DNA of 6,326 nt, taken from assembly GCA_003096255.1 (NCBI GenBank), contig PIXS01000057.1, positions 1-6,326 on the forward strand, read 5' to 3'. The notes below the pieces were generated by a model. The model saw only the letters and a list, made by a program, of their open reading frames with translations, made no database searches and was not told the DNA's origin. Below, one piece after another: positions 1 to 5,431 of this stretch. Every line of letters begins with the position of its first letter. The stretch's first letter is position 1. This stretch comes from Candidatus Bathyarchaeum sp. (lineage in GTDB: Archaea; Thermoproteota; Bathyarchaeia; Bathyarchaeales; Bathyarchaeaceae). The translations under genes were made by a program, and so were the position numbers.

Positions 1-1
1 C

Positions 2-466
2 TTCACGGAGCCCTTCAGAGAACCCATCGCATACGGAAAATACATCGCACGCCTCTCAAACCTTCTCAGTGGAGGAGTGATCGTTCAAAGGTTAGGCGAC
101 CTAAAGGCTGGACGCCGCTCAACAGAAGAGCGAATAAAACGGAGCCTGTGTGTTCCAACCCTCAAGAACGCAACGCCCGGAGACTTGAGCTTCGTTTTGC
201 CTTACCGTTACTTGGCTGACATCAAAGAAATGCTTGAGGCACTAGACAAGGTTTCTCCTGGAGTAAACTCAAACGACACTCTGCTTTACGGAGTTGAAGT
301 CAAATTCTATTCAACCCGACTTGAAATCACTGACAACTTGGAAACCAAAATCAAAAACCTGTTCACTATCGGTGACGGAGCTGGAGTAAGCCGAGGACTG
401 ATTCAAGCTTCTGCATCAGGCGTCATAGTAGCCAACGAGATTGCAAAGCGGGCAAAAAAGAATTAG
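2..466 (+). CDS. FAD-dependent dehydrogenase (COG2509-like), C-terminal part
   Basis: The frame is open from the window edge, so this is the last 154 residues of a longer protein; the family is usually about 450-480 residues. The visible part has the EPFREPIAYGKYIARL region, a GRRSTEERI segment, and near the C-terminus the motif TIGDGAGVSRGLIQASASG. That last motif resembles the second FAD-contacting Gly-Asp box of NAD(P)/FAD oxidoreductases, where the Asp binds the flavin ribityl chain. From family knowledge the product should be a soluble cytoplasmic flavoprotein; the substrate of this group is not known to me. A GTG lies internally at 77, but homologous-looking sequence continues upstream of it, so it is not the start. 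It ends at TAG, 12 bp before the encoded CCA end of the convergent tRNA. Family assignment is from remembered motif patterns and is fairly secure. Confidence 0.82.
   Translation, partial: FTEPFREPIAYGKYIARLSNLLSGGVIVQRLGDLKAGRRSTEERIKRSLCVPTLKNATPGDLSFVLPYRYLADIKEMLEALDKVSPGVNSNDTLLYGVEVKFYSTRLEITDNLETKIKNLFTIGDGAGVSRGLIQASASGVIVANEIAKRAKKN
454..459 (-). terminator. T6 tract downstream of the tRNA
   Basis: Read on the minus strand, a run of six T follows the tRNA CCA end by about 20 nt, inside the last codons of the convergent flavoprotein gene. Archaeal RNA polymerase commonly stops at such oligo-T tracts, so it probably ends the tRNA transcript. Confidence 0.45.
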
Positions 467-478
467 ATACAGAAAGGG

Positions 479-556
479 TGGTGGGACCGCCCGGATTTGA
501 ACCGGGGTCCCGAACGTCCGAGGCTCAGAGCCTAGACCAAACTAGCCGACGGTCCC
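479..556 (-). tRNA. tRNA-Pro (anticodon CGG)
   Basis: On the minus strand the cloverleaf folds completely. The acceptor stem GGGACCG pairs with CGGTCCC without mismatch. The T arm is CCCGG-TTCAAAT-CCGGG, the D stem GGCT/GGCT (two G-U pairs) has an 11-nt loop containing GG, and the anticodon stem TGAGC/GTTCG has two G-U pairs. The anticodon loop is C-T-CGG-A-C, with T33 in place, giving anticodon CGG (codon CCG, Pro). The discriminator is A (at 482) and CCA is encoded at 479-481. There is no intron. A37 is slightly unusual, since tRNA-Pro normally has G37. An alternative register with CTG (Gln) needs a mismatched anticodon stem and an overlong variable loop, so Pro is preferred. Confidence 0.87.
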
Positions 557-580
557 ATGGAATTCTTTGATGCATCAGGT

Positions 581-590
581 TTTACATAAG
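581..590 (-). promoter_or_regulatory. Probable TATA box of the tRNA-Pro gene
   Basis: On the minus strand CTTATGTAAA is centred about 30 nt upstream of the mature tRNA 5' end. That is the expected distance for an archaeal TATA box whose transcript starts a few bases before the tRNA. It is recognised only by composition and spacing. Confidence 0.45.
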
Positions 591-666
591 CATTCTCTAT
601 GCAGGTTTTTTTGCAGTGAACCTGTGATTCTGTGAATACGAATATTGCCAGAAAATGGAGAAGACT

Positions 667-674
667 TTTATACT
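667..674 (+). promoter_or_regulatory. TATA box for the 694 membrane-protein gene (leaderless)
   Basis: TTTATACT in an otherwise mixed sequence is centred 24 nt before the ATG at 694. No Shine-Dalgarno lies between box and start. In archaea transcription begins about 25 nt after the TATA centre, so the mRNA probably starts at or next to the AUG (leaderless). It shares the 557-693 intergenic gap with the divergent tRNA promoter. Confidence 0.6.
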
Positions 675-693
675 TTAACTCTGCCTTCGGGGT

Positions 694-1017
694 ATGCAAC
701 TACTATTTGAGTTTCCCCAGAACTGGATCATACTTTTCTTCGCTTTCCTAGGTGTATGGGCGCTTTTGATGTTTAGCAGAAAGAAAGTTGGTCTAAGAAG
801 TGAAGTTAAGGAGCAGGTTTACTTGGCTGGGGCAGGGTTGTTTTCGCTGTTTCTTATGGAAGTTTTTGCAACCCAATCTGACATGTGGCATTATATTCCT
901 GGAGATTGGCCTGTGATATTGTGGCCTACATATGTTGCTGCTATACTGTTTGGTTATCAGCTGCTACGGTTCATTGAAGAACGGTTAGTAGCAGCAAAAA
1001 GTGTGATTATACATTAG
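694..1017 (+). CDS. Small three-helix membrane protein of unknown function
   Basis: The 107-residue product is mostly hydrophobic. Three likely membrane segments are at about residues 10-27 (WIILFFAFLGVWALLMF), 42-60 and 73-93. The loop between the first two is charged (SRKKVGLRSEVKEQ). Between the second and third is an aromatic stretch MWHYIPGDWPVILWP rich in Trp, His and Pro, which may mark a ligand site or simply a membrane interface. The C-terminus ends in a short basic and acidic tail. I do not recognise the family and assign no function. The ATG at 694 is supported by a TATA box 24 nt upstream, giving a leaderless mRNA. The gene converges on the YHS gene, with 4 bp between their stop codons. 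Confidence 0.72.
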   Translation: MQLLFEFPQNWIILFFAFLGVWALLMFSRKKVGLRSEVKEQVYLAGAGLFSLFLMEVFATQSDMWHYIPGDWPVILWPTYVAAILFGYQLLRFIEERLVAAKSVIIH

Positions 1018-1021
1018 ACGC

Positions 1022-1168
1022 CTATTTGTCGGCGAATTTGCTTCTGTTTCTTTTGAATTTCTTTTTGCATTTTACGCTGCAGAAGTAGTAGGTTTCTCCG
1101 TCGTGGGTGATTTTGTATTTGGCTGTCTTTTCGTTCAGAATTACTCCACATACAGGGTCTCTAGGCAT
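1022..1168 (-). CDS. Minimal YHS-domain protein (48 aa)
   Basis: A short frame encodes 48 residues starting MPRDPVCGVILNEKTAKY. It has the YHS signature: DPVCG near the N-terminus, then a beta-hairpin with H22 and G24, then TYYFCSVKCKKKF at residues 26-38. Cys7, Cys30 and Cys34 are the conserved Cys positions of this treble-clef-like metal-binding fold, known from heavy-metal ATPases, metallochaperones and toluene monooxygenase subunits. Here the domain is the whole protein, with a strongly basic tail (KKKFKRNRSKFADK). The start is set by GGTGAAGG on the minus strand at 1176-1183, about 10 nt before the ATG. A metal- or redox-linked role is inferred from the family only. The nearest neighbours show no metal transporter. 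Confidence 0.82.
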   Translation of the reverse strand: MPRDPVCGVILNEKTAKYKITHDGETYYFCSVKCKKKFKRNRSKFADK

Positions 1169-1175
1169 CAGTTTT

Positions 1176-1183
1176 CCTTCACC
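1176..1183 (-). promoter_or_regulatory. Shine-Dalgarno GGTGAAGG of the YHS gene
   Basis: GGTGA matches the archaeal 16S anti-Shine-Dalgarno. It lies 10 nt upstream of the ATG at 1168 and supports this very short frame as a real gene. Confidence 0.7.
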
Positions 1184-1203
1184 CTACTCAATGATGGATG
1201 CCA

Positions 1204-1211
1204 TTGATAAG
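1204..1211 (-). promoter_or_regulatory. Possible TATA box of the YHS gene
   Basis: CTTATCAA on the minus strand is 21-28 nt upstream of the Shine-Dalgarno, so the leader would be very short. The gap at 1169-1366 is divergent. On the plus side, AT-rich stretches near 1271-1279 and 1305-1315 are TATA candidates for the gene at 1367, and none stands out. Confidence 0.35.
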
Positions 1212-1353
1212 CTCTTTGCTTGATTTGTCCCTTTTTTGCTCGTTTTTGGGGCAAAATGGTTGTGCGGGCAATGTTTAATAGTTAGGTTCTCTTATCAAGA
1301 ACAAGTTATGTAAAGTTAATGTGGTTGCTTTTTGGCCACCTTAACATGTTTGC

Positions 1354-1358
1354 GGAGG
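1354..1358 (+). promoter_or_regulatory. Shine-Dalgarno GGAGG deciding the start at 1367
   Basis: GGAGG is 8 nt upstream of ATG 1367. The frame could also begin at ATG 1319 (16 residues longer), but this strong site and the start of the conserved-looking beta domain favour 1367. Confidence 0.65.
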
Positions 1359-1366
1359 ATGTGTTG

Positions 1367-1555
1367 ATGACGAAATTTAAGGTCGGAGACCGTGTGAAGA
1401 TTCCAGTGCACAAGGTGTTCCATCAGGAGGCGGGGCACTTCGGCAAAGTTGTGTACATCAGTGAGGATGAAGAAACCATAACTGTAAAGTGTGAACGGAA
1501 GCATAACGGTAAAACAGTTGCCTTTAATATCGCTTTTAGTTCCATCAGAGACTAA
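1367..1555 (+). CDS. Small SH3/KOW-like beta-barrel protein, function unknown
   Basis: The 62-residue product begins MTKFKVGDRVKIPVHKVF, then GHFGKVVYISEDEETITVKCE, then an FNIAFSSIRD end. The pattern VGDRVKI ... GKVVYI ... ETITVKCE is typical of a small five-stranded SH3-like barrel (KOW, Tudor or related), a fold often used to bind nucleic acid or protein partners. I cannot assign it to a named family, and the charge is mixed rather than strongly basic, so a DNA-binding role is not supported. The GGAGG site selects this start over ATG 1319. It is transcribed away from the YHS gene and ends 92 bp before the stop of the convergent beta-helix gene. The antisense frame over it is an artefact. 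Confidence 0.66.
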   Translation: MTKFKVGDRVKIPVHKVFHQEAGHFGKVVYISEDEETITVKCERKHNGKTVAFNIAFSSIRD

Positions 1556-1580
1556 ACGCATCCCCCTTTGTGCAGTCGAA

Positions 1581-1633
1581 TTCCAGAAAAAAGCTTGTTT
1601 TCAACAATCGTCTGCTATTAGTTTCCTAATATG
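1581..1633 (-). repeat. 53-bp repeated 3'-end element, copy 1 (terminator-like)
   Basis: This is one of three near-identical direct copies; it matches copy 3 at 49 of 53 positions, including 38 consecutive bases, and copy 2 at 47 of 53. On the minus strand it starts 14 nt after the stop of the beta-helix gene. It first forms a 6-bp hairpin TATTAG-GAAA-CTAATA with a GNRA loop. A weak TTGTT-GAA-AACAA stem follows, then a T6 tract at 1587-1592. The position and T tract suggest it ends the beta-helix transcript. Strand is given in the sense of the upstream gene. Confidence 0.75.
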
Positions 1634-1647
1634 ATTGTTAGGCTGTT

Positions 1648-4365
1648 TTAGTTTAGTTTCTTTTTGTAGATTGTGACCGCTACAGATGCTACTAGAAACA
1701 GAGGCAATATTGCCCATGAGGGGAACTCTGGGATAACCTGTTGTTCTGTTTCGTCTGTGGTTAGGGCTAGTTTCGTGACTTCCGTTTCTGCTGGGGATGT
1801 TGTTTTTGTGTTGGTTTCTGGCGAAGGTTCTGTGGGTGGTGGGTTAGGGTCTGTGACTTGCGTTTCTAAGGACACGTTGTCTGTTGTTGACTTGCTTGGG
1901 TTTGGGGTGCTTGGGATGTGTGGTGTCATTAGGGGGTAGTTGTCTTGGTTGTTTTCGTCGATGATGTAGGGGGTGTCGCCTATTCCGTCTCCGTCAGCGT
2001 CAACGCCTGTGTAGTCGCTCCAGTAGTTGCCTTCAGAGCCATTATCCCATGTGTCAGTGGCGTTGGTGGTGTAGATTTGTCCTGTGTTGTTGATGATGTT
2101 GTTGTGGTAGAATGTGTTGTTGTTCGTGTTAGAGATGCCAAAGCCAATTTCGTTGTCTGTTATGGTGTTTTCTGAAACAGTGGTGAAAGAAACGTTCCAG
2201 AAGTTGATTCCGTATTCGTTGTTTGTCAGTGTGTTTTGTGAGATTGTGTTGTTGGAGGAGCGGGAGATGCCGATTCCGATTCTGCTGCCCGTTACTGTGT
2301 TTTTAGAGGCTGTGACGTTGGTGGTGCGGAAGAGTTCTATTCCCTCATCGTTGTCAGTTAACGTGTTTTCGTAGACGATGCTATTAGAGGAAGTTGAGAA
2401 GAGGATGCCACGGTATTCATTGTCTGTTACTGTATTTTCTGTGACTATTACCTGCTCCGAGTAGCGAACTGTTATTCCATCATTGGTTCCTGTTACTGCG
2501 TTTCCTGAAATGGTGTTTCTGGAAGAATTGGAGACTTGAATGCTGCAGTATGGGTTGTCTGTTAGGCTGTTATCAGATACGGTGAAGTCAGAAGCAAACG
2601 TGAGGCTGATGCCTACATTTGTGCTGTTTGTTATGGTATTCCCTGTAACAACGTTATCAGAAGCGTTCCAGAAATAGACGCCATACTCGTTGTCTGCTAT
2701 GGTGTTTTCTGAGATTGTGTTGTTGAATGATTGGGAACTTGCGAATCCGAACCTGCCGTCTGTCATAGTGTTTCTGGAGACTGTGACTTCGGATGCATTG
2801 TAGAGGTCTATTCCATATTCGTTGCTTGTTACTGTGTTTCCTGAGATGGTGCTGCTGCCAGAACTGGAGAGAAGAATGCCAAAGTGTGAGTTGTTTGTTA
2901 TGTTGTTTTCTGTGACTGTGACAAACTCAGAGTTGTAGGCTCTGACTCCATCATAATTGTCTGTTAGACTGTTGCCAGATACTATGCAGTTAGAGGATAT
3001 TGAGATACTGATACCGTTGTTTGTGTTGTTTGCTAGTGTGTTTCCTGAAACTGTGACCTGAGAGGCTTCGTAGAGTTGTATGCCGTCAAAGTTGCCTGTC
3101 AGAATATTGTCCGAAACGGTGCTGCTGGAAGAACCAGAGAGGATAATGCCTTGGATTGTACTGTTTGCTATTTCGTTTTCAGAGACTGTGCAGTTAGAGG
3201 AGTTTCCGATGGAAATGCCACGGGAACAGCCGTCTGCTATTATGTTTCCTGAGACTTTACAGTTAAAAGATAATGTGAAGCTGATGCCGTTGTTTGTGCT
3301 GTTTGTTATGGTGTTTCCTAAAACAATGTTGTCAGAAACGTTCCAGAGGTATACTCCTGTTTGGGTGTCTGTTACCGTGTTTCCTGAAATGGTGTTACTG
3401 GAGGAACGGGAACTGGCGATTCCGAATCTGCTGCCTGTTATGGTGTTTCCGTAAACTGTGGTGCCTGTGGTCATGTATAGTTCAACACCGTCGTCGTTGC
3501 CTTGCAGAGTGTTCCCAGATATGCTGCAGAGGGAAGAACTGGCGCTGACGATGCCGCGGGATGTGCTGTTTGTTATTGTGTTTTCTGTTACTGTGACCTG
3601 CTCAGAGTTGTAGAGTCTGATTCCATCTGTGTTGCCTGTTACTGTGTTGCCAGAAACGGTGCAGTTAGATGATCTGCCGATGCTGATTCCGTCGTTTGCG
3701 TTGTCTGCTATTGTGTTTCCTGAAAAGTTGCAGTTAGATGAAAGTATGAGGCTGATGCCCTTGTTTGTGTTGTCTGTGACTGTGTTTCCTGAAACATCGA
3801 AGGAAGAAACGTCCCACAGATAGAATCCATTTTCGTTGCCTGACAAAATATTTCCTGAAATGGTGATGCTGGAAGAACGGGAACTGCTGACTCCGAACCT
3901 GCTTTCTGTTATCGTGTTTCCAGAGACCGTGATGTCTGTGGATTGGTAAATTTCGATTCCGTCATAGCCATTTTGTATCGTGAATCCGCTGACTTCCACA
4001 TCTTCTGCGCTAACCACTAGGACCGTCGAAGTGTTGCCTCCGCCGCCGTCAATTACTGTTGTGCTTTGGTCTTCTCCAGTCAGCGTCAAGCCGTCTTTTC
4101 TGATTACCACTGTTTCGTTGTAGGTTCCTGCCCGAACAAAAATTGTGTCTCCAGAATTCGCCGCATCCACTGCCTCCTGTATTGTAGAGTAATCGTCCGG
4201 AACCGTTATCGTAGATTGAGCTAAGCAAAACGGAATCGCAAAGGAGCCCAACAGAATAACAACCAACAGCAAACTCAAAGCAGCTGAAGAAATCCTTCTT
4301 ACTTTAGCTCTTCTTGAAAGCTTTTTTCTGCGGTGAATCGCAATCACGGAGTAATCACGCTTCAT
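1648..4365 (-). CDS. Secreted, membrane-anchored right-handed beta-helix (NosD/PbH1) surface protein
   Basis: The product is 905 residues from the ATG at 4365; GGAGG lies 7 nt upstream, whereas the possible start at 4413 has none. Residues 1-24 are basic, 25-48 hydrophobic, and cleavage is plausible after A49 (CLA|QS). Residues 52-100 are the pectate-lyase-like entry TIQEAVDAANSGDTIFVRAG. About thirty 22-23-residue PbH1 coils follow (roughly 105-770), with SGNTIT-type turns forming an Asn ladder. Next comes a cap NYWSDY plus a calcium-motif-like DADGDGIGD (about 780-800), a Thr/Pro/Glu linker, then VIPEFPSW, a membrane helix and the tail YKKKLN. Such proteins act outside the cell, in binding or processing polysaccharide or as surface-layer parts. 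No catalytic residues can be identified, so enzyme or scaffold stays open. The PEF-type end recalls archaeosortase (PEF-CTERM) signals. Many N-x-S/T sequons suggest glycosylation. Confidence 0.88.
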   Translation of the reverse strand: MKRDYSVIAIHRRKKLSRRAKVRRISSAALSLLLVVILLGSFAIPFCLAQSTITVPDDYSTIQEAVDAANSGDTIFVRAGTYNETVVIRKDGLTLTGEDQSTTVIDGGGGNTSTVLVVSAEDVEVSGFTIQNGYDGIEIYQSTDITVSGNTITESRFGVSSSRSSSITISGNILSGNENGFYLWDVSSFDVSGNTVTDNTNKGISLILSSNCNFSGNTIADNANDGISIGRSSNCTVSGNTVTGNTDGIRLYNSEQVTVTENTITNSTSRGIVSASSSLCSISGNTLQGNDDGVELYMTTGTTVYGNTITGSRFGIASSRSSSNTISGNTVTDTQTGVYLWNVSDNIVLGNTITNSTNNGISFTLSFNCKVSGNIIADGCSRGISIGNSSNCTVSENEIANSTIQGIILSGSSSSTVSDNILTGNFDGIQLYEASQVTVSGNTLANNTNNGISISISSNCIVSGNSLTDNYDGVRAYNSEFVTVTENNITNNSHFGILLSSSGSSTISGNTVTSNEYGIDLYNASEVTVSRNTMTDGRFGFASSQSFNNTISENTIADNEYGVYFWNASDNVVTGNTITNSTNVGISLTFASDFTVSDNSLTDNPYCSIQVSNSSRNTISGNAVTGTNDGITVRYSEQVIVTENTVTDNEYRGILFSTSSNSIVYENTLTDNDEGIELFRTTNVTASKNTVTGSRIGIGISRSSNNTISQNTLTNNEYGINFWNVSFTTVSENTITDNEIGFGISNTNNNTFYHNNIINNTGQIYTTNATDTWDNGSEGNYWSDYTGVDADGDGIGDTPYIIDENNQDNYPLMTPHIPSTPNPSKSTTDNVSLETQVTDPNPPPTEPSPETNTKTTSPAETEVTKLALTTDETEQQVIPEFPSWAILPLFLVASVAVTIYKKKLN
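2112..3900 (-). repeat. Higher-order 471-bp (seven-coil) repeat within the beta-helix gene
   Basis: Landmark residues recur at fixed distances (905-residue numbering). The Arg of S/G-R-F/I-G is at 156, 313, 538 and 695; the Trp of LWNVS/FWNAS is at 184, 341, 566 and 723. Both series are spaced 157, 225 and 157. The Glu of SEQVTVTEN is at 255, 480 and 637 (225, 157). The DNA units are 3430-3900 (471 bp), 2755-3429 (675 bp), 2284-2754 (471 bp) and a partial unit at 2112-2283. The 675-bp unit equals 471 plus 204 bp, exactly three coils, placed between the SNCTVS coil and the SEFVTVTEN coil. The units look diverged, not identical. Confidence 0.85.
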
Positions 4366-4372
4366 TTCTGCG

Positions 4373-4377
4373 CCTCC
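4373..4377 (-). promoter_or_regulatory. Shine-Dalgarno GGAGG of the beta-helix gene
   Basis: GGAGG is 7 nt upstream of ATG 4365. It selects a start 16 codons inside the longest frame and places the basic n-region of the signal peptide directly at the N-terminus. Confidence 0.75.
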
Positions 4378-4491
4378 ATGGGTTCGGCGTTGCCTCAACA
4401 GAATCTGTACCATAACTGACCAAAACAGAAGTCATTGAATCCGAAAAAGACAGCTTATTGTGCTGCATACATTTTCCCATAATAGGCGTCT

Positions 4492-4550
4492 GCCGTTTTT
4501 TTATTAAGATTTTTTATCAAGAAATCTTGACCAAATCGATGGAAAACGGC
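4492..4550 (-). promoter_or_regulatory. Nested inverted repeats in the beta-helix gene upstream region
   Basis: The gene-free stretch at 4366-4727 holds, in order, the leader and RBS of the beta-helix gene, this control region, repeat copy 2 and a T tract. Here the outer arms GCCGTTTT (4492-4499) and AAAACGGC (4543-4550) enclose inner arms AAGATTT (4506-4512) and AAATCTT (4522-4528). A minus-strand CTTAATAAA at about 4500-4508 is the best TATA candidate, implying a leader of roughly 110 nt. The arms could bind a regulator or fold as cruciform or RNA; the promoter call is tentative. Confidence 0.4.
4517..4534. promoter_or_regulatory. Palindromic operator-like site 1
   Basis: The palindrome TCAAGA-AA-TCTTGA followed by CCAA overlaps the AT-rich promoter candidate of the beta-helix gene. 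It matches site 2 at 16 of 18 positions in the same orientation, 44 bp away, so the sites lie about four helical turns apart. It could be bound by a dimeric regulator. Confidence 0.45.
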
Positions 4551-4560
4551 TGTTTTTTAG

Positions 4561-4578
4561 TCAAGAAAATTTGACCAA
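4561..4578. promoter_or_regulatory. Palindromic operator-like site 2
   Basis: This second copy of the site 1 motif, TCAAGAAAATTTGACCAA, keeps the outer GTCAA/TTGAC arms but has a less symmetrical centre. Relative to the beta-helix gene it is the promoter-distal site. Confidence 0.4.
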
Positions 4579-4598
4579 GCCAAAACTGCTCCATAATT

Positions 4599-4651
4599 TT
4601 CCAGAAAAAAGCTATTTTTCAACAATCTTCTACTATTAGGCTCCTAATATG
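4599..4651 (-). repeat. 53-bp repeated 3'-end element, copy 2 (terminator-like)
   Basis: This copy matches copy 1 at 47 of 53 positions. The TATTAG/CTAATA stem is intact, but the loop is GAGC instead of GAAA. The later weak stem is partly disrupted, and the T6 tract (4605-4610) is kept. Unlike the other copies it starts 76 nt after the upstream stop codon (the regulator gene ending at 4728), not next to it. Confidence 0.72.
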
Positions 4652-4712
4652 CGGATGACTTTCTAGACGCGTGTTTCCTTTTACACTGTTTTGGATGCTT
4701 TGGTCGCTAGGG

Positions 4713-4718
4713 AAAAAA
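4713..4718 (-). terminator. T6 tract just after the zinc-ribbon regulator gene
   Basis: On the minus strand a run of six T begins about 9 nt after the TAA of the regulator gene. It probably gives a first termination point for the operon, with repeat copy 2 as a second one further on. Confidence 0.45.
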
Positions 4719-4727
4719 GTTGTTGGG

Positions 4728-5099
4728 TTAGAATGGGACAATATAGACTTTGTCGCCATCCTTTTTTCCTTTGATCAGTTCTAGGTGCCTTAAGATTGCT
4801 AGCTGGTTGTTCAGTTTGACTTCTGTGAGATTGAATTTGATGCATAGTTGTTTGGCGGTTACTTTTTGGTTGTTTGCAACGTGGTTGTATATTGCTTGTT
4901 GTTGTTCGTCTAGGTTGTCTTTTGGGTCTTTGCTATTTTCTGTCATTTTTTTGGCAGCCCTGACTGGCAAAGGATTACATACTTTAACGGGGTGGGTTTC
5001 TTCCATGTGGCAGTCTTCACACAATGTTTTGTCATTTAGGCTGTAGGTTTCTTCGTTTGAAAGGTCACAACCACAGATGTTACATTTTGTTCCGTTCAT
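4728..5099 (-). CDS. Zinc-ribbon plus winged-helix putative transcription regulator
   Basis: The product is 123 residues. Residues 6-30 form a zinc-binding knuckle pair, C6-x2-C9 and C27-x2-C30, with an extra Cys at 11 and H31 adjacent. C41 follows in a short linker. Residues about 64-123 read as a winged helix-turn-helix: helix DEQQQAIYNHVANN, helix TAKQLCIKF, recognition helix LTEVKLNNQLAILRHL, and the wing GKKDGDKVYIVPF. This layout fits a small DNA-binding regulator that senses metal or redox state, which is inference. The ATG overlaps the stop of the AhpD-like gene (ATGA), so translation is probably coupled; AAGGA lies a few bases upstream inside that gene. It may regulate its own operon or the nearby beta-helix gene; nothing here shows the target. 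Confidence 0.8.
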   Translation of the reverse strand: MNGTKCNICGCDLSNEETYSLNDKTLCEDCHMEETHPVKVCNPLPVRAAKKMTENSKDPKDNLDEQQQAIYNHVANNQKVTAKQLCIKFNLTEVKLNNQLAILRHLELIKGKKDGDKVYIVPF

Positions 5100-5431
5100 T
5101 TCTTTTCATCCTTCACACATTCAAAGATTAATGAAGCATGGTTGAAACCTGAGCCTGCACAAACCAGTGACGCCACTGATGCTGCCTCGGTTAGTTCTTT
5201 GATGGTTGCTCCCTCCTTCAGTGCCTCTGTTGTTAGTGCTTTTACGCAGATTTCGCATTTTGCGGCGACAGCCGAAGCCACAGCGATGATGAGTTTTTGT
5301 TTTTTTGTGAGATGTCCATCCTTCAGTATCTCATAATGGAGCCTTCTGAAGGATTTTGCTACGCCTTCGTCAGTTTTGTCGAGAAAGAATCCGACCCTTG
5401 ATTCGTTAGAAGATGCTTTTGGAATAGTCAG
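5096..5431 (-). CDS. AhpD/carboxymuconolactone-decarboxylase-like protein, possible CTG start
   Basis: The reading frame gives about 111 residues, a normal length for single-domain AhpD-like proteins: VAKSFRRLHYEILKDGHLT, KKQKLIIAVASAVAAKCEIC, then a helix KEGATIKELTEAASVASLV. The family uses a CxxC pair for alkyl-hydroperoxide or disulfide redox chemistry. CEIC is present, but the His normally four residues after the second Cys (CxxCxxxH) is Leu here. The first ATG/GTG/TTG in frame is GTG 5281, which would delete the N-terminal helix. The frame stays open to TGA at 5435-5437. CTG at 5431, 10 nt after AAGGAG, is the best full-length start. Alternatives are a frameshift from the TTG codons at 5436-5441, or a damaged gene. 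It is the first gene of an operon with the zinc-ribbon regulator. Confidence 0.72.
   Translation of the reverse strand: MTIPKASSNESRVGFFLDKTDEGVAKSFRRLHYEILKDGHLTKKQKLIIAVASAVAAKCEICVKALTTEALKEGATIKELTEAASVASLVCAGSGFNHASLIFECVKDEKK

Noticed and set aside
482..556. tRNA-Gln (CTG anticodon) as an alternative reading
   Set aside because: It needs a mismatched anticodon stem and an overlong variable loop. The CGG register pairs in every arm.
1316..1561. An 81-codon minus-strand frame opposite the 62-residue beta protein
   Set aside because: The plus-strand product has a GGAGG site and a coherent beta-domain pattern. The antisense product has neither.
1673..3823. Several plus-strand open frames of 60-124 codons opposite the beta-helix gene
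   Set aside because: They are antisense to a clear repetitive protein. Their translations are low-complexity mirrors of the SGNTIT repeats, with no plausible domains or initiation sites.
1648..4365. CRISPR array or DNA satellite, suggested by the regular ~66-69 bp periodicity
   Set aside because: The periodicity is that of 22-23-codon beta-helix coils within one open frame. Units are diverged and coding, and there are no repeat-spacer boundaries.
1292..4523. Shared decamer TTATCAAGAA upstream of the 62-residue gene and in palindrome 1
   Set aside because: A 10-base match between AT-rich intergenic regions is expected by chance in a window this size, and the flanks do not match.
5142..5336. 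Plus-strand open frame opposite the AhpD-like gene
   Set aside because: The minus-strand frame has the family motifs, the ATGA overlap with the regulator and a Shine-Dalgarno. The plus frame has none of these.
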